From: Acrocarpospora pleiomorpha
GTDB lineage: Bacteria > Actinomycetota > Actinomycetes > Streptosporangiales > Streptosporangiaceae
Length of the DNA stretch: 64,000 nucleotides
NCBI RefSeq assembly: GCF_009687885.1
Contig: NZ_BLAF01000006.1
Span: 259,390 to 323,389, forward strand
Direction of reading: 5' to 3'
Position 1 is the first letter of the stretch. Each line of letters begins with the position of its first letter. Below the pieces are notes generated by a model. That model saw only the letters and a list, made by a program, of their open reading frames with translations. It was not told the DNA's origin and ran no database searches. The position numbers and the translations under genes were made by a program. Of the stretch, positions 52,590 through 64,000 are shown piece after piece.

Positions 52590-53402
52590 ATGCGCCGACT
52601 TCTGGTGGCCGCCGCGCTGATCGCCGCGGCCGGGTGTGGCACGACGACGGCTCAGCCCCTCGGGGAGGTCCAGCTTTCGGCGGCCGACGCCTTAGCGCAG
52701 ACCGCCCAGAAGGCCGAGGATGTCACGTCCTACGCCGCCGACATCGTGGTCGACTTCAGTGACCCGAAGGGTTCCACGGGCAACGTGCGCGGCACCATGC
52801 TGCTGCAGCAGAAGCCCACGCTCGCCTCCGACATCAACCTCAGCCAGGTGAGCTTCGCGGGCCAGCCACTGCCCGGCGGCGTGCGCGCCATCCTGGTCGA
52901 CGAGACCGCATACCTGAAGCTGGACGTGCTCAAGCAGCTGACGGGCACCACCAAGCCGTGGGTCAAGGTGGGCCTCAGCGAGGTCGGCGACGACGCCAGC
53001 GTGCGGCAGTTCCTCAGCCAGGCCCAGCAGATCGACCTGAAGTCCAGCGTGGCCCTGCTCACCGCCTCCAAGGACGTCAAGGCGGTCGGCAACGAGACCG
53101 TCGGCAACGTGCAGACCACGCACTACGCGGGCACCTTCCCGGTGGCCGAGGCGGTCAAGCTGCTGCCCAAGGAATCGCAGGACGCGCTGAGCGGCCAGCT
53201 GTCCACGGTCAAGGACATGAAGTTCGACGCCTGGATCGACGACCAGGGCCTACCCCGCAAAATCCAGCTGAACGGCGACGCCGAGGGCGCCACCTTCACC
53301 GCCGCCCTGGTCTTCACCTCCTTCAACGAACAACTCTCAATCGCCGCCCCACCGGCCGACCAGGTCGGCGAAATGCCAAAGAACGCCCCTGTCACCGAAT
53401 GA
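52590..53402 (+). CDS. Lipoprotein (LppX/LprG-like) between rplA and rplJ
   Basis: 270 aa from ATG 52590 (GAAAGGA 9 bases before); longer upstream frames are not supported. Lipobox LIAAAGC with the acylated Cys ~16 residues in. The mature part (VTSYAADIVVDFSDPKGSTGNVRGTMLLQQ...AILVDETAYLKLDVLKQL...MKFDAWIDDQGLPRKIQL) resembles the half-barrel lipid-carrier lipoproteins of the LppX/LprG kind. A lipoprotein at this position within the ribosomal cluster is, from memory, also present in Streptomyces. Perhaps it carries a lipid or senses the envelope; this is inference. Confidence 0.85.
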   Translation: MRRLLVAAALIAAAGCGTTTAQPLGEVQLSAADALAQTAQKAEDVTSYAADIVVDFSDPKGSTGNVRGTMLLQQKPTLASDINLSQVSFAGQPLPGGVRAILVDETAYLKLDVLKQLTGTTKPWVKVGLSEVGDDASVRQFLSQAQQIDLKSSVALLTASKDVKAVGNETVGNVQTTHYAGTFPVAEAVKLLPKESQDALSGQLSTVKDMKFDAWIDDQGLPRKIQLNGDAEGATFTAALVFTSFNEQLSIAAPPADQVGEMPKNAPVTE

Positions 53403-53426
53403 CCCACGTTCGGCGGGCTCACTGAT

Positions 53427-53455
53427 TTGGTAATTGGGGGATTGACACGTACTCT
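53427..53455 (+). promoter_or_regulatory. Probable rplJ operon promoter
   Basis: TTGGTA (53427-53432), 17-base spacer, TACTCT (53450-53455), predicting a start near 53462 where the L10 leader begins. A perfect TTGACA at 53442 has no partner at the right distance. Confidence 0.45.
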
Positions 53456-53461
53456 GGTCCA

Positions 53462-53605
53462 TGCCAAAGACCGCCGGTCGTCTTCGGGTGCCTACAAGCC
53501 CGTTGACCGAAGGATCCACGTGAGTGGACGGCCCGCGCAGGTGTGGATGTGAGCTTCGCTTAACTGTGAGCCCCGTGCGCCCTGCGCCGGGGCTTGTTCG
53601 TTTTC
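53462..53605 (+). ncRNA. L10 leader with attenuator-type terminator
   Basis: The segment CCAAAGACCGCCGGTC...CCGTTGACCGAAGGATCC has the look of the ribosomal protein L10 (L10-L12) leader. It is followed by a terminator-like hairpin: AGCCCCG (53569-53575) + GCGC / GCGC + CGGGGCT (53588-53594) and TGTTCGTTTTC. This supports feedback by the L10-L12 complex choosing between termination and readthrough into rplJ-rplL. The match is from memory, not a covariance-model search. Confidence 0.6.
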
Positions 53606-53641
53606 ACGCCTTCGCCGGTGGCACATCTGGAAGGAGGGCCC

Positions 53642-54166
53642 ATGGCGAAGTCGGAGAAGACCGGCGCGGTCGCCGAGCTCACGAGCGAGTTCGACAGCTC
53701 CAGCGCCGCTGTTCTGACCGAATACCGCGGTCTCACCGTCGCCCAGCTCAAGCAGCTGCGCGTCTCTCTCGGTGGGAATGCGAAGTTCGCCGTGGCGAAG
53801 AACACGCTGACCAAGATCGCGGCGAACAACGCCGGGATCACCGCCCTGGACGGGCTGCTCACCGGCCCGACCGCGATCGCCTTCGTCAAGGGCGACGTGG
53901 TGGAGGCGGCCAAGGGTCTGCGTGAATTCGCCAAGGCCAACCCCCTTCTGGTGATCAAGGGCGGTGTCGTCGACGGCAAGGCGATGACCCCGGCCGAGAT
54001 CTCCAAGCTGGCTGACCTTGAGTCCCGCGAGGTGCTCCTCGCGAAGCTGGCCGGCGCCCTGAAGGCCAAGCAGTCCCAGGCTGCCGCCACCTTCGCCGCG
54101 CTGCCCACGCAGATGGCTCGACTGGCCGAAGCCCTGCGCGCCAAGCGCGAAGAGGCCGGCGAGTAA
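53642..54166 (+). CDS. rplJ: 50S ribosomal protein L10
   Basis: 174 aa from ATG 53642 (AAGGAGG just before). N-terminal rRNA-binding domain [17 protein letters not shown]...[17 protein letters not shown] and [11 protein letters not shown], then the C-terminal helix for L7/L12 dimers ([26 protein letters not shown]). It forms the stalk base. Controlled by the leader upstream. Confidence 0.97.
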   Translation: MAKSEKTGAVAELTSEFDSSSAAVLTEYRGLTVAQLKQLRVSLGGNAKFAVAKNTLTKIAANNAGITALDGLLTGPTAIAFVKGDVVEAAKGLREFAKANPLLVIKGGVVDGKAMTPAEISKLADLESREVLLAKLAGALKAKQSQAAATFAALPTQMARLAEALRAKREEAGE

Positions 54167-54245
54167 TCAGGAAGGTCCGCGAAAGCGGGGGGAAGCGCAG
54201 ACCGCGGTCCCTTTGAAAACGTAGCTAGATCACTGGAGGAACACC

Positions 54246-54632
54246 ATGGCGAAGCTCAGCACCGAAGAGCTGCTCGACACCTTCAAGGAGATGACCCTCC
54301 TTGAGCTGTCCGACTTCGTGAAGCTCTTTGAGGACACCTTCGACGTCAAGGCCGCCGCCCCGGTCGCCGTTGCCGCCGCCGCCGGCCCCGCCGCCGCGGT
54401 GGAAGAGGTCGAGGAGCAGGACGAGTTCGAGGTCATCCTCGAGTCGGCCGGCGACAAGAAGATCCAGGTCATCAAGGAGATCCGGGCCCTCACCAGCCTG
54501 GGCCTCAAGGAGGCCAAGGACCTCGTGGACGGCGCTCCCAAGTCTGTCTTCGACGGCAAGGTCAGCAAGGAGCAGGCGGAGAAGGCCAAGGCCGCCCTGG
54601 AGGGCGCCGGCGCCGGCGTCACCGTCAAGTAA
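54246..54632 (+). CDS. rplL: 50S ribosomal protein L7/L12
   Basis: 128 aa. N-terminal dimerisation part ([31 protein letters not shown]), an Ala-rich hinge ([19 protein letters not shown]) and the C-terminal factor-binding domain ([25 protein letters not shown]). Stalk protein recruiting translation GTPases. RBS TGGAGGA. A hairpin follows, so distal genes may be less expressed. Confidence 0.97.
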   Translation: MAKLSTEELLDTFKEMTLLELSDFVKLFEDTFDVKAAAPVAVAAAAGPAAAVEEVEEQDEFEVILESAGDKKIQVIKEIRALTSLGLKEAKDLVDGAPKSVFDGKVSKEQAEKAKAALEGAGAGVTVK

Positions 54633-54652
54633 CGCTTGTCGCGCTAGTCAAG

Positions 54653-54684
54653 AAGGAGCGGTTCACTTCGGTGGGCCGCTCCTT
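54653..54684 (+). terminator. Hairpin after rplL
   Basis: AAGGAGCGG (54653-54661) / CCGCTCCTT (54676-54684), 14-base loop, followed by TCGCATTCC. Probably a partial terminator between rplL and the downstream insert. Confidence 0.6.
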
Positions 54685-54708
54685 TCGCATTCCTATACCG
54701 TGCCCAGT

Positions 54709-55137
54709 GTGGGCGTGGAAATCGGGATATCGGAGGACGCCGCCGAGCTGGCGGCCAAGGCGCTGCCCGGCCACGACCCCGGCGAGCCGCCGCCGATCCC
54801 CCCGCAGCTGATCTCCTGCGGAGGCCTATGCCGGTCGTCCGTTCGACGCAGAGGTCTATCAACGCGGCTGACTTCCAGCGGAGGTCGGTGGCGGTCGTTC
54901 GTTCGGCGAAGAGGTCTATCAACGCGGCTGACTTCCTGCGGAGGTCGGTGGCGGTCGTTCGTTCGGCGAAGAGGTCTATCGCCAGAGCTGATCTCCTGCG
55001 GAGGCCTATGCCGGTCGTCCGTTCGACGTAGAGGTCTATCAACGCGGCTGACTTCTAGCGGAGGTCGGTGGCGGTCGTTCGTTCGGCGAAGAGGTCTATC
55101 GCCAGAGCTGACTTCCTGTGGAGGTTGGCGTGCGTGA
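54709..55137 (+). CDS. Repeat-expanded protein of unknown function, 142 aa
   Basis: GTG 54709 lies 8 bases after TATACC, which could be a leaderless start; GTG 54700 is possible too. The first 37 codons (VGVEIGISEDAAELAAKAL...GEPPPIPPQL) have about 92% G/C at third positions, as for a real gene. The rest is five copies of a 20-residue, Arg-rich repeat (SCGGRWRSFVRRRGLSTRLT type), coded by the 60-bp DNA repeats, with lower third-position G/C. It ends at TGA 55135-55137 inside the next gene, so translation may be coupled. The repeat DNA is also open in other frames, so the reading is uncertain. Confidence 0.45.
   Translation: MGVEIGISEDAAELAAKALPGHDPGEPPPIPPQLISCGGLCRSSVRRRGLSTRLTSSGGRWRSFVRRRGLSTRLTSCGGRWRSFVRRRGLSPELISCGGLCRSSVRRRGLSTRLTSSGGRWRSFVRRRGLSPELTSCGGWRA
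54807..55125 (+). repeat. 60-bp tandem repeats, five full copies and a partial one
   Basis: Units at 54807, 54867, 54927, 54987 and 55047, each exactly 60 bp, and a start of a sixth at 55107. Consensus blocks: GCTGACTTCCTGCGGAGG, GTCGTTCGTTCGGCGAAG, AGGTCTATC. Two variants alternate (units 1 and 4 have GGCCTATGCC; units 2, 3 and 5 have GGTCGGTGGC). Each carries GCGGAGG, like the ribosome-binding region of the gene at 55130. Confidence 0.9.
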
Positions 55138-55618
55138 CGTGCGCCGGGCGCCGGTCCGGCTGAACGTTGCCCTGGCTCTGCTCAGTGTTGGGTTCGCGGG
55201 GCTGGGGTGGCTGGCCTGGCAGAGCAGGGCCGAGGAGCTGGCCGTGGCCGCCGATCGGCAGGCCGCCATCCAGATCGCCGCCACTCACGCGATCAACCTG
55301 CTGTCTCTGGACCACCGCACGCTCGACTCCACCCTCAACCGCATCCTGGCCACTTCCACCGGCGAGGCCAAGGCCGACTACGAGACCACGCTCCGGCGGG
55401 CCACGCTGGCCAATAAGTCCCAGCAGACCGGCGTGCTCCGCAGTGCGGGGCTGACCTCCTTCACCGGCACGAGCGCCCAGGCGCTGGTGGTGGCCGACGC
55501 GGTGATCGACTGGGCGGACCGGGACGACCCGGCGGAGGAGCGGTTCACCCGCTGGCGGATGACCCTGGTCAAGGAGTCGGGCAAGTGGCTGGTGTCCAAG
55601 GCGGAGCTGGTGCGATGA
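55130..55618 (+). CDS. Mce-associated-type membrane protein 1
   Basis: 162 aa from GTG 55130 (GGAGG 5 bases before). One N-terminal membrane helix (LNVALALLSVGFAGLGWLAWQ), then an extracytoplasmic domain whose start (IAATHAINLLSLDHRTLDSTLNRILATSTGEAKADYE) has the pattern of Mce-associated proteins, ending in an NTF2-like part (RWRMTLVKESGKWLVSKAELV). No mce genes are in the window. It overlaps the next, paralogous gene by 4 bases (ATGA). Confidence 0.8.
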   Translation: MRDVRRAPVRLNVALALLSVGFAGLGWLAWQSRAEELAVAADRQAAIQIAATHAINLLSLDHRTLDSTLNRILATSTGEAKADYETTLRRATLANKSQQTGVLRSAGLTSFTGTSAQALVVADAVIDWADRDDPAEERFTRWRMTLVKESGKWLVSKAELVR

Positions 55619-56142
55619 AACTCCGGCCGATCGCGATGAAACTCCGGCTGACCGCGTTCCTGGCCCTCCTGGCGGTCGTGACGGGTGTCGCGGCCCTCTG
55701 GGTGTTCCTGGACGCGCGGCGGCTTGAGGAGAGCCGGCGGGCGGGCCAGGAGGCGTCGAACGCGGCCGTCACCTACGCGGCCGACATGTTGTCCTACGAC
55801 TACCGCACGATCAAGGAAGATCTGGCCCGCGCCAAGGGGCACGCCACCGGTGATCTCGTGGCCCGCTACGAGCGCCTCGCGGCCTCCCTCGAGCCCGCCG
55901 CGACCCGGCAGAAAACGGTGCAACAGGCAGTAGTCGCCGACGCCGCCGTGGAGTCGGCGACCCCGGACGAGGTCCGCGTACTGGTCTTCCTCAACGTGAC
56001 CACATCCTCGTCCGAAACCAGCGCCGGAAGCCCTCTCCGGCAGGTGGTCCAGAACAGAGCGCGCCTGGTCATGGTACGGATTGATGATCGTTGGCTGGTT
56101 TCGGACCTTTCGACCCTCTTGGGCAACACGCCCATCCGATGA
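55615..56142 (+). CDS. Mce-associated-type membrane protein 2
   Basis: 175 aa. ATG 55615 inside the stop of the first copy; a 21-base duplication gives a second in-frame start at 55636. A membrane helix (LTAFLALLAVVTGVAALWVF), then AAVTYAADMLSYDYRTIKEDLARAKGHATGDLVARYE, the same pattern as protein 1 and as Mce-associated proteins, and an NTF2-like end (RARLVMVRIDDRWLVSDLS). The two may form a heterodimer. Located between rplL and rpoB, an unusual place for envelope proteins. Confidence 0.8.
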   Translation: MKLRPIAMKLRLTAFLALLAVVTGVAALWVFLDARRLEESRRAGQEASNAAVTYAADMLSYDYRTIKEDLARAKGHATGDLVARYERLAASLEPAATRQKTVQQAVVADAAVESATPDEVRVLVFLNVTTSSSETSAGSPLRQVVQNRARLVMVRIDDRWLVSDLSTLLGNTPIR

Positions 56143-56433
56143 GCCGCGTTATTCAATTGTTAGTCAAGGTTGGGTTTGGCTCCCCCCTGTCCGGGGATGC
56201 CCTATGCACGGCAGAGGTCGACCGTCGGTCAACGTTCGGTCCTCCGCGTGACAGAGCGTTAGCTGCCCCCGGTCGAGGGTATCGACAGGGTCTTGCGGCT
56301 TTCGAATGTGGCGCGGAAGGGAAAAACCCAGCGTGCTGGCCATTGGTTAGCTGAAATGTCGGCTCTCGGGCTTGACGTTTCGGCGCAGACGGGTGATGCT
56401 GCCAGCAACGTGGAGCGCAGAGCGAGAGCGGAG
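56143..56433. other. Upstream part of the rpoB intergenic region, no gene seen
   Basis: The gap before rpoB is 423 bases. This part holds no convincing ORF. TTGACG (56372-56377) with GATGCT (56395-56400) at a 17-base spacing is a weak second promoter candidate. Confidence 0.6.
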
Positions 56434-56462
56434 TGGACAGGTGTATGCCCATCGGCTACACT
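56434..56462 (+). promoter_or_regulatory. rpoBC promoter
   Basis: TGGACA (56434-56439), 17-base spacer, TACACT (56457-56462). Start predicted near 56469, leaving a ~97-base leader beginning near GCGCTGCCC. This makes rpoBC partly independent of the rplJL transcript. Confidence 0.65.
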
Positions 56463-56565
56463 GCCCCTTTGCGCTGCCCTTTGACGACCGCTTCTCTCAG
56501 TAACCTTGCTGCATGGTCGTCTGGCGTGCGTGTAGTCAGTCCGCGAGCCCTCGGAAGGACATCTG

Positions 56566-60030
<3,465 letters not shown>

Positions 60031-60044
60031 GGGGGAGATAGCAC

Positions 60045-63920
<3,876 letters not shown>

Positions 63921-63929
63921 TCCTGCCCA

Positions 63930-63982
63930 ACGAAGCACCCGGATCCTCGAAGGGTCCGGGTGCTTCGTCATTTCGTTGTTTT
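63930..63982 (+). terminator. Intrinsic terminator after rpoC
   Basis: Perfect 14-bp stem ACGAAGCACCCGGA (63930-63943) / TCCGGGTGCTTCGT (63955-63968) with an 11-base loop, then CATTTCGTTGTTTTC. Ends the rpoBC transcript. Confidence 0.88.
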
Positions 63983-64000
63983 CGGGGTTCTCCCACCCAC

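Noticed and set aside
54828..55031. Alternative 67-codon plus-strand ORF starting at ATG 54828 inside the 60-bp repeats
   Set aside because: It has good third-position G/C and a GGAGG, but it is only repeat sequence and is broken by TAG in units 4 and 5. Kept as an ambiguity in the repeat finding, not as a gene.
54807..55125. CRISPR-like array
   Set aside because: The units are contiguous 60-bp repeats without variable spacers, and there are no cas genes.

Overview
The window is chromosomal DNA from a high-GC Gram-positive actinobacterium, most likely of the Streptosporangiales (Nonomuraea/Streptosporangium type). The reasons are the strong G/C bias at third codon positions, frequent GTG starts, several genes that appear leaderless (a -10 hexamer 6-8 bases before the start codon), and the order tRNA-Trp, secE, nusG, rplK, rplA, lipoprotein, rplJ, rplL, rpoB, rpoC. 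I saw no transposase, phage gene, CRISPR array or rRNA.

Layout. 1-1.7 kb: two tandem paralogous secreted beta-type proteins (the first cut by the window edge) and a membrane-anchored Ig-like/DUF11-type protein. 1.75-9.8 kb: YCII protein, GT2 glycosyltransferase, a nickel/cobalt ECF transporter (CbiM with a PDGLE tail, CbiQ, CbiO) behind a possible Nur operator, a STAS antagonist, an SDR/crotonase pair, a rhomboid protease and a BlaI-type repressor. 9.8-22.6 kb: serC, a LuxR regulator with two HTH domains, a Tat-exported heme peroxidase, a large receptor-like membrane protein behind a long palindrome, citrate synthase and pdxH (divergent), an MFS exporter, a DtxR/IdeR regulator and a PAS-GAF-PP2C-ATPase stress switch. 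22.7-27 kb: a Cys-rich secreted peptide, an alpha/beta hydrolase, a three-gene membrane operon (its first gene only 54 codons) and an acyl-CoA dehydrogenase.

27.2-35.8 kb is the cell-surface region. Three related wall proteins and two class E/F-like sortases alternate. The substrates carry a TPxGGxxTG tail signal instead of LPxTG. Next come an acidic low-complexity protein, a secreted His-rich D/N-repeat protein and, divergent from it, an L,D-transpeptidase with a long basic Arg/Ser/His repeat region. 35.8-49.7 kb: thiolase, a second tiny secreted peptide (50 aa), a two-component system, a methyltransferase, two tandem STAND ATPases without an output domain, two ECF sigma/anti-sigma pairs around an adenosine deaminase, and an aspartate aminotransferase.

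49.8-64 kb is the core transcription/translation cluster, with leader structures before rplK and rplJ, a lipoprotein gene between rplA and rplJ, and a lineage-specific insert between rplL and rpoB. The insert holds a gene expanded by 60-bp tandem repeats followed by two Mce-associated-type membrane proteins. rpoB has its own good promoter, and rpoC ends at a strong terminator.

The strongest candidates for an undescribed system are the two-sortase/three-substrate locus with its non-LPxTG signal, the receptor-like fusion protein at 13.6 kb, and the 60-bp repeat gene inside the rpl-rpo cluster. All functions are read from sequence motifs; no database search was run.
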